Assembly: GCA_023433465.1 (NCBI GenBank)
Contig: JAEZCR010000179.1
Span: forward strand, 1 to 5,497
Reading direction: 5' to 3'
DNA length: 5,497 bases
Source: Pseudomonadota bacterium
GTDB lineage: Bacteria; Pseudomonadota; Gammaproteobacteria; Steroidobacterales; Steroidobacteraceae
Each line of letters starts with the position of its first letter. Position 1 is the stretch's first letter. The position numbers and the translations under genes were made by a program. Shown here piece after piece: positions 1 through 5,339 of the stretch. The notes beneath the pieces are model-generated. The model had not been told where the DNA came from, searched no databases, and worked only from the letters and a program-made list of their open reading frames with translations.

Positions 1-18
1 CCCCCCCCCCCCCCCCCC
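1..18. repeat. Homopolymer of 18 C at the window edge
   Basis: The first 18 bases are all C, followed by GCGCCGGGA and then the stop codon of the PstS-like gene. Nothing else in the window has a homopolymer nearly this long; the next notable run is six C within pit. A run of this kind at the very end of a sequence is typical of a contig terminus made of low-information read ends. On the opposite strand it is poly-G, which two-colour sequencing chemistry produces when signal is lost. A real G-tract just after the pstS stop cannot be excluded. Confidence 0.9.
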
Positions 19-27
19 GCGCCGGGA

Positions 28-1080
28 TCACAGCTTGAGCGGCTTGAGCGCCTTGGCGTCGGCGCGGATCTTCGCGGCCTCGGATTTCGAAGGCGGAATC
101 AATCCCTTGTCGGCCAGGTAGCCGTCCTCGCCGAGCGCCTTCTCGCTGGTGTATTCGGCGATGAATTCGTTGATGCCCGGAATCACGCCGACGTGCTGTT
201 TCTTCACGTAGATGAACAGCGGACGCGACGCGGGAAACTTGCTGTCCGCGATGGTTTCGAAGGTGGGCGAAACGCCGTCCACTTTCGCGCCCTTGAGCTT
301 GTCGAAGTTCTCCTCGAGGAAGCTGAAGCCGAAGATTCCGACCGCATCCTTGTTGGCCACCAGCTTCTGCACGATGAGATTGTCGTTTTCGCCGGCTTCG
401 ACGTAGGCGCCGTCTTCGCGCACCGTGTCGCAGGCGCGCTTGAAGCGCGCTTCGTCCTGGCCGCGCAGATCGTTGAGCCACGCGAAAGTCCGGCAGCCCA
501 CCTGCATGTACAGCTCGACGAACGAATCGCGCGTGCCGGAAGTAGGCGGCGGGCCGAGCGCCTCGATCTTGACCGCGGGCAGGCTCTTGTTCACGTCCTT
601 CCAGGTCACGTACGGATTCGGAATCAGGTTGTTGGGATTCGCCGGATCCGGGACGTTCTTCGCCAGCGCCAGATAGACGTCGCGACGCGTGAGCTGCAGG
701 TCGGCACCCGCCTTGCTCTGCGCGATGACCAGGCCGTCGTAACCCACCATGACCTCGACGACTTCCTTCACGCCGTTCTTCTGGCAGGTCGCGAGCTCGT
801 TGGCGTTCATGCGACGCGAGGCGTTCGCGACATCGGGGTACTGTGGACCCACGCCGTTGCAGAACAGCTTGATGCCCCCGCCCGTGCCGGTGCTCTCCAC
901 TTTCGGAGTCTTGAATTTGCCGGCCCGGCCGAACTGTTCGGCGACCGTAGTCGTGAACGGATAGACCGTGGACGAGCCGACGATGGTGATGGAATCGCGC
1001 GCGGACTGGGCCTGGGCGCTGGCCGCCAGGACGCCGATGACGGCGGTGGCGAGTGAAGTCAGGAGAATCTTGCGAGTCAC
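28..1080 (-). CDS. pstS: PstS-like periplasmic phosphate-binding protein
   Basis: This is the substrate-binding protein of a high-affinity phosphate ABC transporter (PBP-like domain family), 350 aa from a GTG start. It captures phosphate in the periplasm for a PstCAB permease. Residues 1-24 form a Sec signal peptide: basic MTRK, a hydrophobic core, then ASAQA before Q25, a good AxA cleavage site. The mature part opens with ITIVGSSTVYPF (31-42), the usual phosphate-contact loop. It continues with STGTGGGIKLF (63-73), DVANASRRM (83-91), GYDGLVIA (113-120), TSGTRDSF (180-187, the second ligand loop) and GIFGFSF (248-254). Cysteines 74/99 and 196/217 could form disulfides. The reading frame is open 48 codons further upstream, but that part is not PstS-like and would place the signal peptide internally. 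GTG at 1080 has GGAGG eight bases before it. No pstC, pstA or pstB is visible, because the sequence ends just after the stop. The family call is firm; phosphate as ligand is inferred from the loops. Confidence 0.93.
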   Translation of the reverse strand: MTRKILLTSLATAVIGVLAASAQAQSARDSITIVGSSTVYPFTTTVAEQFGRAGKFKTPKVESTGTGGGIKLFCNGVGPQYPDVANASRRMNANELATCQKNGVKEVVEVMVGYDGLVIAQSKAGADLQLTRRDVYLALAKNVPDPANPNNLIPNPYVTWKDVNKSLPAVKIEALGPPPTSGTRDSFVELYMQVGCRTFAWLNDLRGQDEARFKRACDTVREDGAYVEAGENDNLIVQKLVANKDAVGIFGFSFLEENFDKLKGAKVDGVSPTFETIADSKFPASRPLFIYVKKQHVGVIPGINEFIAEYTSEKALGEDGYLADKGLIPPSKSEAAKIRADAKALKPLKL

Positions 1081-1088
1081 TTGTGTTG

Positions 1089-1093
1089 CCTCC
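1089..1093 (-). promoter_or_regulatory. Ribosome binding site of pstS, fixes the GTG start
   Basis: On the minus strand GGAGG lies eight bases before the GTG at 1080. It is a near-perfect anti-16S match at good spacing. It decides the start in favour of GTG, which directly precedes a clean signal peptide, over the ATG at 1224 that begins the longer open frame. Confidence 0.85.
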
Positions 1094-1177
1094 GGTGGTG
1101 ACGGGCGGCAACTTATTACTGAATGATTTCGGGAATATTTCAGTGCGGCTGGTTTAACCGAACCGCAATAAATCTCC

Positions 1178-1206
1178 TTGCTGAGGTGCGCCGCGTTCCG
1201 TATAAC
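1178..1206 (+). promoter_or_regulatory. Candidate sigma70 promoter of dapE, near-leaderless
   Basis: TTGCTG (1178-1183) and TATAAC (1201-1206) are separated by exactly 17 bases. They match the -35 and -10 consensus at 3 and 5 of 6 positions. Only eight bases separate the -10 hexamer from the dapE ATG at 1215, so transcription would start about two bases before the ATG. No Shine-Dalgarno sequence occurs before this ATG, which fits a leaderless message. This is read by eye and rests on consensus matching only. Confidence 0.45.
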
Positions 1207-1214
1207 GCGCAGCG

Positions 1215-2342
1215 ATGTCAGCAACCGTCGACCTCACCCTCGATCTCATCTCCCGCAATTCCGTCACCCCGGCCGACCAGGGTTGCCAGGACGTCATGAC
1301 CCACCGTCTTGCCGACGTGGGTTTCAAGATCGAGAACCTGCGCTACGGCAACGTGGACAACTTCTGGGCGACCCGGGGCGGTGGCGGCCCGGTCCTGTGC
1401 TTCGCGGGACATACCGACGTGGTCCCCACGGGACCGCTCGAGGAGTGGAAGAGCGATCCATTCAAGCCGGCGGTGCGGGACGGCCAGCTCTACGGCCGCG
1501 GCGCGGCCGACATGAAGAGCGCGCTGGCCGCGATGGTCACGGCCACCGAGGAATTCGTCAGGGCCCATCCCGATCACAAGGGCACCATCGCCTACCTGAT
1601 CACGAGCGACGAGGAAGGTCCTTCCGTCGACGGCACCAAGAAAGTGGTCGAAACGCTGCGTGAGCGCGGTCAGAAGATCGACTGGTGCATCGTCGGCGAG
1701 CCTTCGAGCGAAACGACGCTCGGCGACACGATCAAGATCGGCCGGCGCGGGTCGCTGTCTGGCCGTCTCACGGTGCACGGAGTGCAAGGCCACATCGCCT
1801 ATCCGCAACTCGCGGAGAATCCGGTGCACACCTTCGCCCCGGCGCTGGCCGAGCTCACCGCGCGGACCTGGGATCAGGGTAACGAGCACTTCCAGCCGAC
1901 GAGTTTCCAGATCTCCAATTTCAATGCCGGTACCGGCGCGCCGAACGTCATACCGGGCGAGCTCAAGGCGCGGTTCAACCTGCGTTACTCGCCGGTGCAA
2001 ACCATTGACGGCCTCAAGGACATCGTCGAAGGCATCCTCAAGAAACACGGGGTCCGCTACACGCTCGAGTGGTACGTGTCGGGCGAGCCGTTCTACACGC
2101 CGCCCGGGGCGTTGTCAGAAGGCGTCACGCGTGCGGTGCGGGCGGAAACGGGCCTCGCGCCGAAATTCTCGACCGGCGGCGGCACCTCGGACGGCCGATT
2201 CATCGCCCCCCTGGGCGCGCAAGTAGTCGAGCTCGGCGTCATCAACGCGACGATCCACAAGGTCAATGAGAACGTCAGCGTCGCGGACATCGACCGCCTG
2301 CATCGCATCTATTTGAATGTCTTGAAGGAAATGCTCGCCTGA
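1215..2342 (+). CDS. dapE: Succinyl-diaminopimelate desuccinylase DapE
   Basis: DapE hydrolyses N-succinyl-LL-2,6-diaminopimelate to LL-diaminopimelate and succinate in the cytoplasm, in the succinylase branch of lysine and peptidoglycan precursor synthesis. It is a di-zinc M20 family peptidase-like enzyme. At 375 aa it has the normal family length. The expected residues are all visible: H66 and D68 in GHTDVVPTGP, bridging D99 in GRGAADMKSALAAMV, E133/E134 in SDEEGPSVDG (E134 as ligand, E133 as general base), E162 in VGEPSS and H348 in NATIHKVNENV. Each is offset by one from the well-studied Haemophilus enzyme. The lid/dimerisation domain spans roughly 177-293, with GRRGSLSG and VHGVQGHIAYPQLAENP; the substrate-contact STGGGTSDGRFI lies at 319-330. 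The N-terminal SVTPADQGCQD is a conserved DapE segment, so the ATG at 1215 is right despite the missing ribosome binding site. The gene is divergent from pstS and looks monocistronic, with 94 bases before the next gene. Confidence 0.97.
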   Translation: MSATVDLTLDLISRNSVTPADQGCQDVMTHRLADVGFKIENLRYGNVDNFWATRGGGGPVLCFAGHTDVVPTGPLEEWKSDPFKPAVRDGQLYGRGAADMKSALAAMVTATEEFVRAHPDHKGTIAYLITSDEEGPSVDGTKKVVETLRERGQKIDWCIVGEPSSETTLGDTIKIGRRGSLSGRLTVHGVQGHIAYPQLAENPVHTFAPALAELTARTWDQGNEHFQPTSFQISNFNAGTGAPNVIPGELKARFNLRYSPVQTIDGLKDIVEGILKKHGVRYTLEWYVSGEPFYTPPGALSEGVTRAVRAETGLAPKFSTGGGTSDGRFIAPLGAQVVELGVINATIHKVNENVSVADIDRLHRIYLNVLKEMLA

Positions 2343-2362
2343 GCGCTCCGCGCGCGGCGCGC

Positions 2363-2380
2363 GTGACGCATTTGTGACAG
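2363..2380 (-). promoter_or_regulatory. Pho-box-like direct repeat upstream of the DUF47-pit operon
   Basis: Read on the minus strand the bases are CTGTCAC-AAAT-GCGTCAC. This has the 7-4-7 layout of the PhoB box and matches the E. coli consensus CTGTCAT-A(A/T)A(T/A)-CTGTCA(C/T) at 15 of 18 positions. The repeats are 11 bases apart. Its right half overlaps the candidate -35 of the promoter serving the phosphate transport genes. The orientation is opposite to that of activating Pho boxes relative to the downstream gene, so repression, or chance, must be considered. The match is seen directly; the function is inferred from it and from the neighbouring genes. Confidence 0.38.
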
Positions 2381-2402
2381 CGCGTCTCCGACCCACTAAA
2401 CT
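2374..2402 (+). promoter_or_regulatory. Candidate sigma70 promoter of the DUF47-pit operon
   Basis: GTGACA (2374-2379, 5 of 6 matches to TTGACA) is followed after 17 bases by TAAACT (2397-2402, 4 of 6 matches to TATAAT). This predicts a start near 2409 and a leader of about 28 bases. The leader contains a weak ribosome site, GGA at 2425-2427, nine bases before the ATG, with an A-rich stretch between. The call is from consensus matching only. Confidence 0.4.
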
Positions 2403-2436
2403 CCGCGTCGCAAATTAGGACCGCGGAAAAAATTTA

Positions 2437-3078
2437 ATGAACTTCATCTCGCGCCTGATGCCCCGCGAAGGGCGCTTCTTCAGCCTGTTCGATGAACACG
2501 CCAAGCTCGTGGTCGAAGGCGCGGTCGCCCTCGCCGACGTCCTCAAGCACTACGACAACAAGGCCGATCGCGAAGCGGGGATCAAGATAATCGAGGACGC
2601 GGAACACGCGGCCGACCGCATCACGCACGATACGGTCCAGCTGCTGCACACGACGTTCGTGACGCCATTCGACCGCGACGACATCCACCGGCTGATCTCG
2701 CGCATGGATGACGTGCTCGACCTCATCCAGGACACGGGCGAGTCCCTCGTGTTGTACGACATCCAGAAGGTCACCCCGGAAGCCACGCAACTCTCCGAGC
2801 TGCTGCTGCGTTGCGCCGAGCGCGTGCAATCGGCGGTGGGACTCATGGCCTCGATGGCTGACGCGACGGCCATCCTCACCATCTGCCAGGAAATCGACCG
2901 GCTCGAATCCGATGCCGACAAGGTCATGCGCACCGCGATTTCCGAGCTGTTCCGCAACGAAGCGGACGTACGCCAGGTGATCAAGATGAAGGCCGTCTAC
3001 GAAGCGCTCGAATCGGCCACCGACAAGTGCCAGGACGTCGCGAACGTGATCGAAAGCGTCGTGCTCGAAAACGCGTAA
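2437..3078 (+). CDS. DUF47 family PhoU-like regulator of Pit
   Basis: This 213 aa protein belongs to the DUF47 family (PhoU_div, TIGR00153 type), all-helical cytoplasmic relatives of PhoU that are nearly always encoded just before a Pit transporter and are thought to modulate it. The N-terminus NFISRLMPREGRFFSLFDEHA is typical of the family. Acidic, metal-binding-type helices recur: IIEDAEHAADRITHD (51-65), SRMDDVLDLIQDTGE (88-102), EIDRLESDADKVMR (152-165) and ESATDKCQDVANVIE (192-206). These ExxxD-like motifs resemble the PhoU metal-cluster motifs. There is no signal peptide or membrane segment, and the length is normal. Pit begins 21 bases after its stop, so the pair is an operon. The start has only a weak GGA ribosome site but matches the family N-terminus. 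The exact effect on transport is not known for most members and cannot be read from the sequence. Confidence 0.93.
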   Translation: MNFISRLMPREGRFFSLFDEHAKLVVEGAVALADVLKHYDNKADREAGIKIIEDAEHAADRITHDTVQLLHTTFVTPFDRDDIHRLISRMDDVLDLIQDTGESLVLYDIQKVTPEATQLSELLLRCAERVQSAVGLMASMADATAILTICQEIDRLESDADKVMRTAISELFRNEADVRQVIKMKAVYEALESATDKCQDVANVIESVVLENA

Positions 3079-3099
3079 GCGGATCGAGCGACCCCGCGC

Positions 3100-4101
3100 A
3101 TGGAGTTAGGTGCCGTCACGCTCACGCTGATCCTGCTGGTCGCGCTCGCGCTCGCGTTCGACTTCATGAACGGGTTTCATGACGCCGCGAACTCGATCGC
3201 AACCGTGGTGTCGACCGGCGTGCTCAAGCCCTGGCAGGCCGTGCTGTGGGCCGCCTTCTTCAACGTCGTTGCGATCTTCTTCTTTCACCTCGCCGTCGCG
3301 GCCACGGTCGGCAAGGGCATCATCGATCCTCGTTTCGTCGACAACCAGGTGATCTTCGGCGCGCTCGTGGGCGCGATCGCCTGGAATCTCATCACCTGGT
3401 ACTACGGAATCCCGTCGAGCTCCTCGCACGCGCTGATCGGCGGCATGATCGGCGCGGCGCTCGCCAATGCCGGCACCGCGCCGCTGCTGTGGCCCGGCAT
3501 CCTGAAGACCGCCGCGTTCATTTTCGTCTCGCCGCTGCTGGGCATGCTGCTCGGCTCGCTGCTGATGGTGCTGGTTTCGCGCATCTGCTTCCGCCAGTCG
3601 CCGAAGCGCGTCGACAAGTGGTTCCGGCGGCTGCAGCTGCTCTCTTCCGCGGCGTACAGCCTGGGCCACGGCGGTAACGATGCGCAGAAGACGATGGGCA
3701 TCATCTGGCTGCTGCTGATCGCGGGCGGGATCACCACGAAGGATCACCTCCCCGCCTGGGTCGTCATCAGCTGCTTCCTCGCCATTGGCCTCGGTACGAT
3801 GTTCGGCGGCTGGCGCATCGTGAAGACCATGGGTCAGCGCATCACCAAGCTCAAGCCGGTTGGCGGATTCGCGGCCGAGACTGGCGGCGCCATCACGCTC
3901 TACCTCGCGACGTTCGCGGGAATCCCGGTGTCGACCACTCACACCATTACCGGCGCCATCGTGGGCGTCGGCGCCGCGCAGCGGACCTCGGCCGTGCGCT
4001 GGGGCGTTGCGGGCAACATCGTGATCGCGTGGATCGTGACGATCCCGGCGTCCCCCCGCATCGCGGCGCTGGCCTGGTGGGCGGGCGGCCTGTTCTTCTA
4101 A
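3100..4101 (+). CDS. pit: Low-affinity inorganic phosphate transporter, Pit family
   Basis: This inner-membrane transporter (PiT family) moves phosphate, probably as metal-phosphate, coupled to H+ or Na+. It is 333 aa, the short form usual for bacterial Pit paired with DUF47. Both halves of the inverted repeat carry the signature. The N-terminal half has FDFMNGFHDAANSIATVVSTG (20-40) and GIPSSSSHALIGGMIGA (103-119). The C-terminal half has SLGHGGNDAQKTMG (187-200) and GIPVSTTHTITGAIVGVG (274-291). About ten hydrophobic segments are visible, with a basic loop (SPKRVDKWFRRLQ, 167-179) between the halves. One oddity is PASPRIAAL (316-324) in the last membrane segment, where an arginine follows a run of six C; related proteins usually have small nonpolar residues there. 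The gene follows the DUF47 gene in an operon. Its TAA stop overlaps the dsbB stop on the other strand. Phosphate is the expected substrate; sulfate use by some relatives cannot be ruled out but does not fit the DUF47 partner. Confidence 0.95.
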   Translation: MELGAVTLTLILLVALALAFDFMNGFHDAANSIATVVSTGVLKPWQAVLWAAFFNVVAIFFFHLAVAATVGKGIIDPRFVDNQVIFGALVGAIAWNLITWYYGIPSSSSHALIGGMIGAALANAGTAPLLWPGILKTAAFIFVSPLLGMLLGSLLMVLVSRICFRQSPKRVDKWFRRLQLLSSAAYSLGHGGNDAQKTMGIIWLLLIAGGITTKDHLPAWVVISCFLAIGLGTMFGGWRIVKTMGQRITKLKPVGGFAAETGGAITLYLATFAGIPVSTTHTITGAIVGVGAAQRTSAVRWGVAGNIVIAWIVTIPASPRIAALAWWAGGLFF

Positions 4102-4604
4102 CGGGCGCGCGCGGGCGCCGGGTAAAGGATGTTGTTGACGATGCCGACGAGGCCGAACGCGACGGCCGCGATGAGCACCCACCCCGGCATCGAGACCCCG
4201 AGGAACGTCCAGTCGATGACGCCGCACTCGCCGCCTCCGGTCATCACGCGGCGGATGACGTCATGCAGCGGAAACATCTGCAGCAGGGAATCGAGGGGCG
4301 CGCCGCAGGAAGGCACCGTGCCCGGCGGCTGTGCCTGGATCCACACGTGGCGACCGGCGACCCAGCTCGTGGCGCCGGCGGCCAGGAAGATCAGCACCCC
4401 ATGAACGACGGCGCCCGCCCGTCCGGCCCGATGCAGCGCCGCGACCAGGAACACGACGCCCAGCGCGACGATGCATACACGCTGGAACATGCAGAGCGGA
4501 CAGGGCACGTAACCCAGGACCTTCTCGGCGTAAATGGCGTAGGCGAACATGCCCGCGCAGGCAAGCGCGCAGGCGAGATTGATGACTTGGCGTCGGTCGA
4601 GCAT
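4098..4604 (-). CDS. dsbB: Disulfide bond formation protein DsbB
   Basis: DsbB is the inner-membrane quinone reductase that reoxidises the periplasmic oxidase DsbA and so drives disulfide formation in exported proteins. The 168 aa protein shows the four-helix layout: hydrophobic segments near 7-26, 43-58, 64-83 and 139-161. The first redox pair is C35-P-L-C38, followed by M-F-Q-R42, whose arginine corresponds to the quinone-contacting R48 of E. coli DsbB. The second pair is C100 (VPSCGAPL) and C127 (GGGECGVIDWTFLG) in the long periplasmic loop. WTFLGVSMPGW (132-142) is a family hallmark. All four essential cysteines are present, so the protein should be active. No DsbA gene is in the window. 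The ATG has no Shine-Dalgarno sequence; TATAGT ends eight bases upstream. The TAG stop overlaps the pit TAA on the opposite strand. The PstS-like protein and other exported proteins with cysteine pairs could be clients, which is inference. Confidence 0.96.
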   Translation of the reverse strand: MLDRRQVINLACALACAGMFAYAIYAEKVLGYVPCPLCMFQRVCIVALGVVFLVAALHRAGRAGAVVHGVLIFLAAGATSWVAGRHVWIQAQPPGTVPSCGAPLDSLLQMFPLHDVIRRVMTGGGECGVIDWTFLGVSMPGWVLIAAVAFGLVGIVNNILYPAPARAR

Positions 4605-4612
4605 GGCGCGCG

Positions 4613-4618
4613 ACTATA
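4613..4618 (-). promoter_or_regulatory. Candidate -10 element of dsbB
   Basis: On the minus strand TATAGT (5 of 6 matches to TATAAT) ends eight bases before the dsbB ATG. The spacing is the same as for the dapE candidate, and here too there is no Shine-Dalgarno sequence. I see no convincing -35 at 16-18 bases spacing, so this is weaker than the dapE promoter. Confidence 0.3.
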
Positions 4619-4661
4619 TCGCGAACCACGCCGCGTCCGCCTGCCGCGTGTCGGCGAGGCG

Positions 4662-4678
4662 TTGCCGCCCGGCGGCAA
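4662..4678. repeat. Small GC-rich hairpin between dsbB and the lipoprotein gene
   Basis: TTGCCGC and GCGGCAA pair perfectly over seven bases around the three-base loop CCG. No T-run follows on either strand, so it is not a standard intrinsic terminator. It lies 24 bases beyond the lipoprotein stop on the minus strand, and could protect the 3' end of that message or help stop transcription. Confidence 0.5.
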
Positions 4679-4690
4679 GTGCCCGGCATT

Positions 4691-4712
4691 CATGTCATGC
4701 CGTCATGACATG
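4691..4712. repeat. Perfect 9-base inverted repeat at the lipoprotein stop codon
   Basis: CATGTCATG (4691-4699) and CATGACATG (4704-4712) are exact reverse complements separated by CCGT. The lipoprotein gene's TGA stop (4703-4705) lies at the loop edge, so the last codons form one arm. Lacking a T-run, it is not a classical terminator. It could be a transcript-end hairpin, or an operator sitting about 90 bases upstream of dsbB. Confidence 0.6.
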
Positions 4713-5320
4713 CCCAGTAGTTTGAGGACTTCGGCGCCCTTCTCCTGGACCTGCTTCGCCTTCGCGACCGCGTTGACGGGATCGCCGGCCGAGTATTCCG
4801 AGCTCGCCTCGGCCCAGGTGGTCTTCATCATGTCGAGCCCCGACTTCGCCTGGTCGAAGGATCCCTGGCTCACGTTTTTCGGCAGTTTCCGCGAGGTGCT
4901 GAGCGTGTCGACGCGGCTCTGGATCGCCTGAACCATTTTCGGAACGTCTTCGGCGAGCGCGTTCCATTCGCCGCTCGCGGCCTCGGCTGCCGCTTCGGCT
5001 TCCGCCTTCCTCGCCGCGACCGACGTCTTGAGCGAGTCCACCGCGCTCATGAGTTGCGGCGCGCCGGCGAGCACGGCCTTGTAATCGCCATTGGCGAGAT
5101 TCGCCTTCAATGCCGCGTGTGTCGCTTCGATGCCCTGCAGATCCCCCGGTGCGTACCGGTTCGCGTCATCGCGAACGCTCGCGATGGCGGCCTCGGCCTG
5201 CGCCAAAGCCTTCGTCGCGGGTTCCTTCTGGCGCGCACAGCCGACGATGAGCATCGCCATCGCCAACCAGATCGCGCTCATCGCTATCGCACGGGTCGGC
5301 ATGGGAATGGACCTGATCAT
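4703..5320 (-). CDS. Alanine/lysine-rich lipoprotein of unknown function (DUF4398-like)
   Basis: This is a 205 aa predicted lipoprotein. The N-terminus has a basic start, a hydrophobic stretch (AIAMSAIWLAMAMLIV, 11-26) and the lipobox IVGC, with C28 as the lipidated residue. The next residues, ARQ, carry no Asp retention signal, so outer-membrane sorting is expected. The mature part looks fully helical. Residues 36-117 contain ATKALAQAEAAIASVRDDA, YAPGDLQGIEATHAALKANLANGDY and an Ala/Glu/Lys segment likely to be coiled coil. This resembles the DUF4398 style of envelope lipoprotein, though that family call is by eye. Residues 118-205 (EWNALAEDVPKMVQAIQSRVDTL and later helices) I do not recognise. 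The start is well supported: GAGGAG lies six bases before the ATG. The gene begins 19 bases after the LysM gene's stop, so the two probably form one operon and may act together at the cell wall. The function is unknown. Confidence 0.82.
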   Translation of the reverse strand: MIRSIPMPTRAIAMSAIWLAMAMLIVGCARQKEPATKALAQAEAAIASVRDDANRYAPGDLQGIEATHAALKANLANGDYKAVLAGAPQLMSAVDSLKTSVAARKAEAEAAAEAASGEWNALAEDVPKMVQAIQSRVDTLSTSRKLPKNVSQGSFDQAKSGLDMMKTTWAEASSEYSAGDPVNAVAKAKQVQEKGAEVLKLLGMS

Positions 5321-5326
5321 GGAAAT

Positions 5327-5332
5327 CTCCTC
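5327..5332 (-). promoter_or_regulatory. Ribosome binding site of the lipoprotein gene
   Basis: GAGGAG on the minus strand lies six bases before the ATG at 5320. It selects this ATG over the in-frame ATG codons at 5302 and 5281. It falls inside the 19-base gap after the LysM gene's stop, as expected for the second gene of an operon. Confidence 0.8.
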
Positions 5333-5339
5333 GCGGAAA

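Noticed and set aside
193..1056. Long plus-strand open frame opposite pstS
   Set aside because: Its composition is Arg/Ala/Val/His-rich as expected from reading the complement of high-GC codons; no recognisable motif, and pstS is a clear gene.
1081..1224. Extension of the PstS-like protein by 48 residues to an ATG at 1224
   Set aside because: It would bury the signal peptide, overlap the dapE start, and ignore the strong GGAGG before the GTG at 1080. The added residues do not look like PstS.
1218..2048. 276-codon minus-strand open frame opposite dapE
   Set aside because: It is the antisense shadow of a gene with all catalytic residues intact, and has the same artificial Arg/Asp/Val-rich makeup.
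2348..2357. CCGCGCGCGG palindrome after dapE as a terminator
   Set aside because: It is a short self-complementary GC tract without a workable loop and with no T-run after it, so it does not qualify as an intrinsic terminator.
3106..4227. 373-codon minus-strand open frame opposite pit
   Set aside because: Arg, Asp, Glu and His dominate with no domain pattern, and it is wholly a shadow of pit and dsbB codon bias.
4662..4678. Hairpin as a Rho-independent terminator for the lipoprotein gene
   Set aside because: No T-run follows on the minus strand; kept only as a repeat.
4029..4931. 300-codon plus-strand open frame across the pit end, dsbB and the lipoprotein gene
   Set aside because: It covers three well-supported genes in other frames and shows no family motif; the open frame follows from high GC.
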